A DNA stretch of 64,000 nt from Streptomyces sp. SID12488 (GTDB lineage Bacteria > Actinomycetota > Actinomycetes > Streptomycetales > Streptomycetaceae). Made by a program: the position numbers and the translations under genes. The notes under the pieces were generated by a model. It was not told the DNA's origin. It saw only the letters and a list, made by a program, of their open reading frames with translations, and searched no databases. This document shows, piece after piece, positions 18,304 through 25,896 of this stretch (position 1 is its first letter; each line of letters begins with the position of its first letter). The stretch spans positions 310,001 to 374,000 of the forward strand of contig NZ_JAAGLT010000005.1 of assembly GCF_010548275.1 (NCBI RefSeq). The letters are read 5' to 3'.

Positions 18304-18920
18304 CCGCCGACATCAGCACGCTCGACCTCGAGGAGGCGGGGGCGGTACTCGCCGCCGAGTCCGCCCGTTTCGCCTCGTTCGGCTGGATGCGGGGCACTTC
18401 CGGGAACCTGTCCGTGGTGCTGTCCCGGGATCCGCTGCTCCTCGCGGTCACCGCGAGCGGCCACGACAAGGGTGAACTGACCGCCGAGGACGTGGTGTTG
18501 GTGGACGCACAGGGCGCGGCGGTGAACGGTGGCAAGCCGTCCGCCGAGGCCGAGCTGCATGCCCGGGTCGCCTTGCTGACCGGAGCCGGTGCGGTGGTGC
18601 ATGTGCACACGGTGGCGTCGGTGGCGATGGGACGGCGCGAGCCCGGCGGGATCGTGTTCAAGGACGTCGAGATGCTCAAGGGAGTCGGCCAGCCCGCTCA
18701 CGACGTCGAGGTGACCCTGCCGGTCATCACCAACAGCCAGGACATGAAGGTGCTCGGCGACCGTCTGGAAGCGGCACGAGACCCCCGGATGCCGGCCGTG
18801 GTCGTCGCCGGACACGGGCTGTACGTGTGGGGGGACGACCCCCGTCAGGCGCGGCACCACACCGAAGTCGTCGAGTGGCTGCTGGAGTTGGAGCTCAGCG
18901 CTCCGCGGGACGGAAGGTAG
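18300..18920 (+). CDS. mtnB: Methylthioribulose-1-phosphate dehydratase
   Basis: 206-residue class II aldolase-fold enzyme that dehydrates 5-methylthioribulose 1-phosphate. Visible are WMRGTSGNLSV, SGHDKGELTAEDVVLVD, KPSAEAELHARVAL, the metal ligands HVHT near residue 100 and GHGLYVWG with RHHTE near the C-terminus. The GTG at 18300 overlaps the mtnC stop and has AAGGAG six bases upstream. Product of MtnA, substrate for MtnC. Confidence 0.94.
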   Translation: MTADISTLDLEEAGAVLAAESARFASFGWMRGTSGNLSVVLSRDPLLLAVTASGHDKGELTAEDVVLVDAQGAAVNGGKPSAEAELHARVALLTGAGAVVHVHTVASVAMGRREPGGIVFKDVEMLKGVGQPAHDVEVTLPVITNSQDMKVLGDRLEAARDPRMPAVVVAGHGLYVWGDDPRQARHHTEVVEWLLELELSAPRDGR

Positions 18921-18935
18921 TCAAACCGCGGGCCG

Positions 18936-18958
18936 GTGGGGGCTGGTCGCTCCCCCAC
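18936..18958. terminator. Hairpin after mtnB
   Basis: GTGGGGG pairs with CCCCCAC across a 9-base loop, 15 bases after the mtnB stop. Confidence 0.6.
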
Positions 18959-18990
18959 TCTCGACTTCGCTCGACCGGGGGGACCCCCAT

Positions 18991-19028
18991 CGCGGCGGAG
19001 CCGCAGATCGATACAGCCCCGCGCCCCT
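18991..19028. repeat. Streptomyces intergenic repeat, copy 2
   Basis: GCGGCGGAGCCGCA followed by GATCGATA and CAGCCCCGCGCCCCT, the same element as at 11311-11382 and 54795-54867. It sits between the convergent mtnB and mtnA. Confidence 0.8.
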
Positions 19029-19043
19029 ATCGGGGGCGCGGGG
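19017..19043. terminator. Terminator hairpin of mtnA
   Basis: CCCCGCGCCCC pairs with GGGGCGCGGGG over 11 bp with a 5-base loop, ending five bases from the mtnA stop. The left arm is part of the intergenic repeat. Confidence 0.7.
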
Positions 19044-19048
19044 ACTCG

Positions 19049-20083
19049 CTACTTCAAGCGGTCGCCCGGGAGTTCACCGGCCGAGACCTCCAACACGCCC
19101 CGCTCCGTGACCAGTCCGGTCACCAGTCGCCCCGGTGTCACGTCGAAGGCGGGATTGTGGCCGCGCGACTTCGCCGGAGCCGTCCGTACGCCAGACCACT
19201 CCAACACCTCGTCCTCGCCCCGGAGTTCGATGTGGATGTCGTCGCCGGTGGCCGTCGCCAGGTCGACCGTGGTCGTGGGCGCCGCCACCAGGAACGGGAT
19301 TCCGGCGTCCGCGCAGGCCAGCGCGACACCGACCGTGCCGACCTTGTTGGCGGTGTCGCCGTTCGCGGCGATCCGGTCCGCGCCGACGATCGCCGCGTCG
19401 ACCTCGCCGCGCAGGATGGTGCCGGCCGCGGCCCCGTCGGCCTGGACGTAGTGCGGGATGCCCTCCTGGACCAACTCCCAGGCGGTCAGGCGCGAGCCCT
19501 GGAGGAGCGGGCGCGTCTCGTCGGCGTACACGACCTCCAGCCGGCCCCGCGCGTGCAGTTCACGGATGACGCCAAGTGCCGTGCCCCATCCGGCCGTTGC
19601 GAGGGCGCCGGTGTTGCAGTGGGTCAGGACGCGCAGCGGTCGGTCGGTGGCGGCGAGGCGCCCCAGCAGCCAGTCGGCGCCGTGCGCGCCCATCGCGCGG
19701 TTGCCCTCGACGTCCTCGCGCTGGACGGCGGCGGCCTCTTCGAGCACCGCTTCCAGGCCCTCGTCGAAGCGGGTCATGACCCGGTCCACGCACACCATGA
19801 GGTTGACCGCGGTCGGCCGGGCCTCGCGGATCCGCGCCACGGCCGCCCGCACCTGTTCCTCGGTCCACCCCTCGCGCTCGCCCTGGAGCAGTGCCAGGGC
19901 TACTCCGTACGCGCCCGCCGCGCCGATCGCGGGCGCGCCGCGTACGACGAGCCGCTGGATCGCGTCCACCAAGGTGTCCACATCGCGGACATCCCTGGTC
20001 TCGTTGCGGTGCGGCAGCAGGGTCTGGTCGATGAGCGCGAGGCTGTTTCCGGTCCAGCCGACGGCGCGCAGTTCCTGGGGCAT
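19049..20083 (-). CDS. mtnA: S-methyl-5-thioribose-1-phosphate isomerase
   Basis: 344-residue aIF2B-family isomerase converting methylthioribose 1-phosphate to methylthioribulose 1-phosphate. Diagnostic motifs are VRGAPAIGAAGAYG, the catalytic Cys in LTHCNTGALATAGWGTALG and the catalytic Asp in IVGADRIAANGDTANKVGT, with NPAFDVTP near the end. The ATG at 20083 (MPQELRAVGW) has AGGAG about 10 bases upstream. It is convergent with mtnB and divergent from the BMP importer. Confidence 0.95.
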   Translation of the reverse strand: MPQELRAVGWTGNSLALIDQTLLPHRNETRDVRDVDTLVDAIQRLVVRGAPAIGAAGAYGVALALLQGEREGWTEEQVRAAVARIREARPTAVNLMVCVDRVMTRFDEGLEAVLEEAAAVQREDVEGNRAMGAHGADWLLGRLAATDRPLRVLTHCNTGALATAGWGTALGVIRELHARGRLEVVYADETRPLLQGSRLTAWELVQEGIPHYVQADGAAAGTILRGEVDAAIVGADRIAANGDTANKVGTVGVALACADAGIPFLVAAPTTTVDLATATGDDIHIELRGEDEVLEWSGVRTAPAKSRGHNPAFDVTPGRLVTGLVTERGVLEVSAGELPGDRLK

Positions 20084-20400
20084 GACGGGGCGCTCCTGAA
20101 GTTCCGACGGTGCGCGACACCGTACATGACCTCGGCGAACCACAGTTCGAGACACCTGAGCCGGTGGCCGAATCACGGTGTTAGAGTCCAGCACCCGCAC
20201 CCGTAGGGCCCATGTGAAGGAGGACGCGTGCCGCTCACCTCGCGCCGCTTCCTCGACCACGGCCGGTGTGCGAGCGACGGCTGTCGACGTTGACCCGTCA
20301 CCCTCGGCGTCCCTGTTCCGTCCCGCCTTGCCCACTCTCCCCCTCCCGTGCTCAGCGCAGAGCTCGGCCTGCGCCCTACGTGCCTCCGGAAGGTCCCCCG
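20084..20400. promoter_or_regulatory. Divergent mtnA / nucleoside importer control region
   Basis: 317 bases holding the mtnA promoter and the promoter and leader of the BMP importer. TAGAGT at 20182-20187 is a plausible -10 on the plus strand, 40 bases before a strong AAGGAGG. After the leader ORF, GCGCAG/CTGCGC (20355-20374) forms a small hairpin before the binding-protein gene. Confidence 0.5.
20228..20293 (+). CDS. Short leader peptide (21 aa) of the nucleoside importer unit
   Basis: GTG start at 20228 with a near-ideal AAGGAGG five bases upstream. The peptide begins MPLTSRRFLDHGR and ends with C-R-R, with two Cys codons. It shares the RR...D...R...CR pattern with the two other leaders of this region. 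It lies 107 bases before the BMP gene, too short and too divergent in frame to be part of it. Probably a cis-acting attenuator peptide. Confidence 0.6.
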   Translation: MPLTSRRFLDHGRCASDGCRR

Positions 20401-21453
20401 ATGCCTCGCAGATCCCGTCGTACGCTCCCGCTCGCCGCCATGACCGTGCTGCTGGTCGCCGGTGCCACCGCGTGCAACGCCGCCAAGAAGGACGACGCCT
20501 CCTCGGACAGCAGTGCGGGCAGCGCGTCGTTCACGCTTGTCACGCCGGACGCCGTCGGGCAGAACGAGTTCCTCAAGCTGGCCGTGACCGGCGTCAAGGC
20601 AGCCGCGAAGGCACACAACGGGTCCGAGAAGGTGTTCGAGTCCACCGACGCCGCATCCCAGCAGCAGAACGTGCAGGCCGCCGTCGACGCGAAGCCCGAT
20701 GTCGTCGTGCTGGTCGGCTTCGAGTTCGCGGACCTGGTCGCGAAGCAGGCCGCCGCGCACCCCAAGCAGCAGTTCCTCATGATCGACGCGTGCACCACGA
20801 GGGCGATCGACAACGTCAGCTGCGAGGTCTTCCGCGAACACGAGGGCGTCTTCCTCGCCGGTGCGGAGGCCGGGCTGCTGAGCAAGAGCGCCAAGGTCGG
20901 CGCGGTGGACGTGCTGGACACGCCCGTGTTCCGGCGCTTCAGCGACCCGTTCGCGGCCGGCGCCCAGCATGTCGCCGCGAAGACGGAGACCGGCACGCGC
21001 TTCGTCGGCGGCCAGTCCCCGTTCGACGACTCGGCGCGCGCCAAGGAGCAGGCGAACGACCTGCTCTCCAAGGGCTACGACCAGCTGATGGCGGCTGCCG
21101 CGGCCGGCAACTACGGCGTGTTCGAGGCGGCGAAGGCCAAGGGCGCGTTCGCGTACGGCGTCGATGTCAACCAGTGCCCCTCGGCGCCCGGCACGGTCGT
21201 CGACAATGTGATCAAGCGCACGGACATCGCTGTGGAGAAGGGCGTCGAGCAGGTCCTCGCCGGTCAGACGGGCACGACCACCTCGTACGGCCTGAAGGAG
21301 GGCGGCATCAGCCTCACCGGCCTGGAGAAGGGCGTCGACTCGTCCCAGTGCGTGATCGCCGAGCACCCCGACGTCCTGAAGAAGATCGAGGCGCTGCGCG
21401 ACCAGATCGTGTCCGGAGAGCTGACGGTCGATGACCCCGCCGCCGTCGGCTGA
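20401..21453 (+). CDS. BMP-family nucleoside-binding lipoprotein
   Basis: 350-residue basic-membrane-protein (PnrA/Med-like) substrate-binding lipoprotein. Its signal ends in a lipobox ending at the Cys of GATACN near residue 24. Family segments include KPDVVVLVGFEFADLV, CEVFREHEGVFLAGAEAGLLS and YGVDVNQCP. Such proteins feed purine or pyrimidine nucleosides to ABC importers. The ATG at 20401 has GGAAGG upstream. First gene of a coupled five-gene unit ending in a deaminase, which suggests an adenosine-like ligand such as methylthioadenosine. Confidence 0.9.
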   Translation: MPRRSRRTLPLAAMTVLLVAGATACNAAKKDDASSDSSAGSASFTLVTPDAVGQNEFLKLAVTGVKAAAKAHNGSEKVFESTDAASQQQNVQAAVDAKPDVVVLVGFEFADLVAKQAAAHPKQQFLMIDACTTRAIDNVSCEVFREHEGVFLAGAEAGLLSKSAKVGAVDVLDTPVFRRFSDPFAAGAQHVAAKTETGTRFVGGQSPFDDSARAKEQANDLLSKGYDQLMAAAAAGNYGVFEAAKAKGAFAYGVDVNQCPSAPGTVVDNVIKRTDIAVEKGVEQVLAGQTGTTTSYGLKEGGISLTGLEKGVDSSQCVIAEHPDVLKKIEALRDQIVSGELTVDDPAAVG

Positions 21454-22981
21454 CCAGGAGGCGGCGGCTGTCGAACTCCGGGGAATCACCAAGCGGTTCC
21501 CCGGCACGCTCGCCAACGACGCCGTCGACCTGACCGTCCGGCGCGGCGAGATCCACGCCCTGATGGGCGAGAACGGCGCCGGCAAGTCGACGCTCATGTC
21601 GGTCCTGTACGGGATGGAGCGCCCGGACGCCGGGTCGGTACGGATCGACGGGAAGGAGGTCGCGTTCTCCGACCCGGGCGACGCGATGACCTCCGGGCTC
21701 GGCATGGTCCACCAGAGCTTCAAGCTGTTCGACTCACTGACGGTCGCCGAGAACGTGGTGTACGCCGCCGAGCCGCGCCGTTTCGGCCTGGTCGACCGGG
21801 GTGCGGCCCGCCGCCGGGTGCGTGAGCTGGCCGAGGAGCACGGGCTCGCGGTCGATCCGGACGCCCGGGTCGGTGACCTGCCCGTCGGGCTGCGCCAGCG
21901 CGTCGAGATCCTGAAGCTGCTGCACCGCGGCGCCCGCACGCTCATCCTCGACGAGCCGACCGCCGTCCTCACGCCCGCCGAGGCGGACGCCCTGTTCGCG
22001 GTCCTCAAGTCCCTTGCCGCACAAGGCCGCACGGTCATCCTGGTCACGCACAAGCTTCGCGAGGTCCTCGAAGGCAGCGACAACGTCACGGTGTTGCGGG
22101 ACGGGAAGGTCGTCGCCCGGCTGGTCACCGCCGAGACTTCCGCCGCCGAGATCGCCGCCGCGATGACCGGCCGCGCCGTGGAACTCGACCGCGTCCACGC
22201 CCCCGGCACCCCGGGCGACATGGTCCTGGACGTCACCGGCCTCGCGACAGACGGCGTGCGGGACGTCCAACTCACCGTGCGCTCAGGGGAGATCGTCGGC
22301 ATCGCGGGCGTCGCGGGCAACGGCCAGAGCGAGCTGGTGGAGGCCCTGGCCGGCCTGCGCCCGGTCAACTCCGGCCGGGTCGCGCTGCTCGGCGACGACA
22401 TCACGCACGCCTCGGCGACCGAACGCCGCGCCAAGGGCCTCGCGTACGTCCCCGAGGACCGCCACGCCGTAGGTACGGCGCCCGCCGCGTCGGTCGCGGA
22501 CAACCTGGCGATGGGCCACCACCGCACGTCACTGTCCGCACGCGGGCTGCTGCCGCCCACCGCCGTACGAGGTCACGCGCGGCGCCTGATCGAGCGCTTC
22601 GGCATCAAGGCGGCCTCCCCGGAGGTGCCCGCGTCCTCGCTGTCCGGCGGCAACCTGCAGAAGCTGCTCATCGGGCGCGAACTCGCCCATGACGCACCGC
22701 TGTTGCTCGTCGAACAGCCCACACGCGGGGTCGACATCGGCGCCGTCCAGAACATCCACGACCAGCTGATCGCCTACCGCGACGCCGGCCACGCCGTCCT
22801 GCTCGTCTCGGCCGAGCTGAGCGAGATCCGGGGGCTCGCGGACCGCGTCCTGGTGATGTACGAGGGCCGCGTGACAGCGTCGTACGAGAAGGCCGAGGCG
22901 GACGAACGGACGCTGGGGCTCGCGATGGCGGGCGCCAGCGACAGCTCGGCCTCTGTGGTCCCAGTGAAGGTCGGGGACTGA
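21431..22981 (+). CDS. Nucleoside ABC transporter ATP-binding protein
   Basis: 516-residue fused ABC ATPase (NupA/YufO type) with two nucleotide-binding domains. Domain 1 shows GENGAGKSTLMSVLYG and LILDEPTAVLTPAEADALF; domain 2 shows GVAGNGQSELVEALAG, SLSGGNLQKLLIGREL and LLVEQPTRGVDIGAVQNI. The Gly-Asn loop and the Glu-Gln change in domain 2 are usual in this family. It overlaps the binding-protein gene by 23 bases, so the two are translationally coupled. Confidence 0.93.
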   Translation: MTPPPSADQEAAAVELRGITKRFPGTLANDAVDLTVRRGEIHALMGENGAGKSTLMSVLYGMERPDAGSVRIDGKEVAFSDPGDAMTSGLGMVHQSFKLFDSLTVAENVVYAAEPRRFGLVDRGAARRRVRELAEEHGLAVDPDARVGDLPVGLRQRVEILKLLHRGARTLILDEPTAVLTPAEADALFAVLKSLAAQGRTVILVTHKLREVLEGSDNVTVLRDGKVVARLVTAETSAAEIAAAMTGRAVELDRVHAPGTPGDMVLDVTGLATDGVRDVQLTVRSGEIVGIAGVAGNGQSELVEALAGLRPVNSGRVALLGDDITHASATERRAKGLAYVPEDRHAVGTAPAASVADNLAMGHHRTSLSARGLLPPTAVRGHARRLIERFGIKAASPEVPASSLSGGNLQKLLIGRELAHDAPLLLVEQPTRGVDIGAVQNIHDQLIAYRDAGHAVLLVSAELSEIRGLADRVLVMYEGRVTASYEKAEADERTLGLAMAGASDSSASVVPVKVGD

Positions 22982-23153
22982 CGTGACTCCTCCCCCTCGT
23001 GATCGAGAGGGCTTCTCACTCGACTCCGAGAAGTCTCGTGACGGCCAAGCCCTGACCGCTGCCGAAGCAGGCACACAGCCCACTGCAACTCAGGGTGTGT
23101 TTCCCTCCCGGCCTGAGCGCCTGGATTCCCACGCAAGATCAGGGATGAGTCAC

Positions 23154-24221
23154 ATGACTAACGCCCTCCGCTCCCCCGTCGCCTTCTCGGTGCTCGCCGG
23201 GGTCCTCATCGGCGCCCTGTTCCTCGTCGGTACCGGCGCCGATCCGGTCGCCGCGTACGGCGCGGTGCTCAGCGGTTCGCTCGGCGCCGACGGCATCGGG
23301 TCGACGCTGACCACCCTGACGAGCGTGCTGGGTCTGGCCCTCGCGCTGGCCGTGCCGTTGCGCGCCGGGCTCATCAACCTGGGCGGGGACGGGCAGATGG
23401 TTCTCGGCGGGATGGCAGCCGCCGTGACCGGGCTGTACTCGCCGCTGCCCGCGCCGCTCACCGTCGTCCTCGCGCTGCTCGCCGGCATGGCGACCGGTGC
23501 CGGGTACGCGGCCCTGGCCGCCCTGTGCGAGAACCGGTTCGGCGTGCCACTGCTGGTCAGTAGTCTGCTGCTCAGCTACCCCGCCTCGTCCTTCGCCTCA
23601 TACCTGGCCCGCTACCCGCTCAAGGAACCGGGCTCCAGTCTCCCCCAGACCCGGCAACTGCCGGACGGGGTCGCGCTGCCCGCGTTCGGTTCGTCGACCG
23701 TGACGGTCGGGCTGCTCCTGATCGTCGTGGCCGCCGCCGCGTACTGGTTCACCGACCGGCGCACCGCGTTCGGCTACGAGATGCGGATGACCGGCCTCAA
23801 CTCCCGTTTCGCCGCGTACGCGGGTGTCGAGCGCAAGGGCCTCACGCTCCGGCTGATGGCGGTGTCGGGCGCGCTGGCCGGACTCGTGGGCGCCATAGGG
23901 GTGTTGAGCTTCCCGTTCCGCTTCCTCGACGGCTCACTCACCGCGTCCGGCTACACCTGGACGGGTCTGACGGCGGCCCTGCTGGCCGGCGCCGCACCCG
24001 TCGGCACGGTCCTCGCCTCCTTCTTCTTCGCCATGCTGCAGGTCGGTGGCCTGTCGATGGAGCGGACGACCGAGGTACCGCGTGAGCTGACGCAGGTGCT
24101 CCAGGCGATCGTGATCGTTTTCCTGGCGGCCCGGCTGCGCTTCCCGCGCTTCGTCCGCAGACGCGACAACAAGCCCGTCGAGAATCCCGTCCCACAAGGC
24201 TCGCAAGGGGAGTTGGTCTGA
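23154..24221 (+). CDS. Nucleoside ABC transporter permease 1
   Basis: About 355 residues, eight to nine hydrophobic segments, BPD_transp_2 family (VPLRAGLINLGGDGQMVLGGMA; GYEMRMTGLNSRFAAYAGVE). The ATG at 23154 (MTNALRSPV) is chosen because AGGG lies nine bases upstream. The in-frame stretch from a GTG at 22983 is hydrophilic, with only about 50% G/C at third positions, unlike coding DNA here; a start at 23145 is also possible. Its TGA overlaps the next ATG. Confidence 0.85.
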   Translation: MTNALRSPVAFSVLAGVLIGALFLVGTGADPVAAYGAVLSGSLGADGIGSTLTTLTSVLGLALALAVPLRAGLINLGGDGQMVLGGMAAAVTGLYSPLPAPLTVVLALLAGMATGAGYAALAALCENRFGVPLLVSSLLLSYPASSFASYLARYPLKEPGSSLPQTRQLPDGVALPAFGSSTVTVGLLLIVVAAAAYWFTDRRTAFGYEMRMTGLNSRFAAYAGVERKGLTLRLMAVSGALAGLVGAIGVLSFPFRFLDGSLTASGYTWTGLTAALLAGAAPVGTVLASFFFAMLQVGGLSMERTTEVPRELTQVLQAIVIVFLAARLRFPRFVRRRDNKPVENPVPQGSQGELV

Positions 24222-25123
24222 TGTTCTTCGACTCCGATCTCCTCATGTCGGCGCTGCGCGCGTTGACGCCCATCCTGCTGGCCGCGCTCGGCGGGGCGAT
24301 CTGCGAACGGGCGGGCGTCTTCAACATCGGCCTCGAAGGCATGATGCTGATGGGCTGCTTCACGGCGGTGGCCACGAGCTGGTTCACCGGAAGCCCCTGG
24401 CTCGGCGTACTGGCGGCGGCGCTCGCCTCCGCCGCGTACTCCCTGATCCTGGCCGTGGGTGCGGTGACCCTGCGCGGGGACGCGGTGGTGCTCGGAATCG
24501 CCCTGAATCTCCTGGCAGTTGGCCTGACCAGCTTCCTCCTCCGTACCGTCTTCGGCGTGCAGGGCACTTTTGACGATCCGTCACTGGCCGGGCTGCCGTT
24601 GGTCGGTGGCTTCTCGCCGCTCGCGTATCTGGCGTGGGCGGCGGTCGGGGTGGCCGCGCTGATGCTGTCCCGACATGTGTGGGGGCTCAGGCTGCGCGGG
24701 GTCGGCGAGGCGCCGGACGCGGCGGCCACGCTCGGTGTGAGCCCGGTCAGGTACCAGTACGGGGCCGTGCTCGTCTCCGGTGTGCTGTGCGGGCTCGCGG
24801 GGGCCCAACTCGCCCTCGGCAACGTCACGTTGTTCTCCGAGAACATGACGGCGGGGCGCGGCTGGATCGCGGTCGTCGCGGTCATGCTCGGCCGTGCGCT
24901 GCCGCTCGGTGTGCTGCTGGCTGCGCTGCTGTTCGGCCTCGCGGAGGCGGCCGGTTTCCGTCTCCAGGGCCTCGGTCTGCCGCAGCAGGCGACCGATGCC
25001 GCGCCGTACGTCGTCACCCTCGGCGCCCTCTTCCTCACGACGGCCCGCCGCCGTCGCCGGACACCGTCCACGTCACCCTCCACGCCCCCTTCCCCGTCCC
25101 CTTCCACTGGAGCCGTCTCATGA
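24221..25123 (+). CDS. Nucleoside ABC transporter permease 2
   Basis: 300-residue second permease of the importer, BPD_transp_2 family, with about eight hydrophobic segments. It contains the family hallmark GAICERAGVFNIGLEGMMLM near residue 20 and a C-terminal Arg/Ser/Pro tail. Start and stop both overlap neighbours by a few bases (TGATG and ATGA). Confidence 0.9.
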   Translation: MFFDSDLLMSALRALTPILLAALGGAICERAGVFNIGLEGMMLMGCFTAVATSWFTGSPWLGVLAAALASAAYSLILAVGAVTLRGDAVVLGIALNLLAVGLTSFLLRTVFGVQGTFDDPSLAGLPLVGGFSPLAYLAWAAVGVAALMLSRHVWGLRLRGVGEAPDAAATLGVSPVRYQYGAVLVSGVLCGLAGAQLALGNVTLFSENMTAGRGWIAVVAVMLGRALPLGVLLAALLFGLAEAAGFRLQGLGLPQQATDAAPYVVTLGALFLTTARRRRRTPSTSPSTPPSPSPSTGAVS

Positions 25124-25896
25124 CGCAGGACCTGTTGCCCGTCACCCGGATCCCCCGCACGGGGCTGCCGCCACGCGCGCTGGTCGTCGGCGACCCGCAG
25201 CGCGCCGCTCTCGTCGGCGCCAGGCTGGAGGGCGCGCAGGAGGTGTCGTACCACCGCGAATACCGCGTGTTCACGGGGAGTTGGAAGGGCGTGCCGGTGC
25301 TGGTCGCCTCGCACGGGGTGGGCGCCCCGGGTGCGATCCTGCTGTTCCAGGAGTTGGCGGACGCCGGTGTGCGGACCTTTCTCAGGTTCGGTACGGCCGG
25401 TGCGATGAGGCCGGGGATCGGCGACGGCGACCTCGTCATCGCGGAGGCTGCCGTCCGGGACGACGGTGTCACCCAGCAGTTGCTGCCTCCGGAGTATCCG
25501 GCGGTGTCCTCCCCCGAGGCGGTGCTCGCGCTCCAGCGGGCGGCGCGCGAGGCGGGCGCCCCGCACCACCGGGGCATCGTGTGGACCCGGGCCGCGTTCC
25601 AGCCCGGTCTGCTCCCCCTCTTCTCCTACGAGGGCGCCGGACTCGCCGCCATCGAGATGGAGTTGAGCGCACTGCTGGTGACGGCCTCGCTGCGTGGACT
25701 GGTCGCGGGCGGAGTGGTCGTCATCGACGGGGCGAACGCCGACGAGCTCGTCGACGAGACCGCCACCGGCGGCTACGACCCGCACCGGGAGATCGTGGCG
25801 GAGGGCGTCGAACGCGGCGCGGTCGTGTCGCTGGAGGCGCTGCGCCTGCTGGCGGAGAACGAGGCCGACGCCGACGACCAAGGGACACTCGCATGA
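25120..25896 (+). CDS. Nucleoside phosphorylase (PNP/UDP family 1)
   Basis: 258-residue nucleoside phosphorylase of the hexameric PNP/uridine-phosphorylase family. Features are LVVGDPQRAALV, VLVASHGVGAPGAILLFQEL, FLRFGTAGAMRPGIGDGDLVI and IEMELSALLVTASLRG. It would split a nucleoside with phosphate into base and ribose 1-phosphate. Placed between the nucleoside importer and an adenosine-type deaminase near mtnA, its likely substrate is methylthioinosine, but uridine or inosine cannot be excluded. ATGA overlaps on both sides. Confidence 0.85.
   Translation: MTQDLLPVTRIPRTGLPPRALVVGDPQRAALVGARLEGAQEVSYHREYRVFTGSWKGVPVLVASHGVGAPGAILLFQELADAGVRTFLRFGTAGAMRPGIGDGDLVIAEAAVRDDGVTQQLLPPEYPAVSSPEAVLALQRAAREAGAPHHRGIVWTRAAFQPGLLPLFSYEGAGLAAIEMELSALLVTASLRGLVAGGVVVIDGANADELVDETATGGYDPHREIVAEGVERGAVVSLEALRLLAENEADADDQGTLA

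Noticed and set aside
22983..23153. N-terminal extension of the first nucleoside permease from a GTG at 22983.
   Set aside because: About half of the third positions are G/C against the near-90% of neighbours, and the encoded peptide is hydrophilic and unlike permease N-termini.
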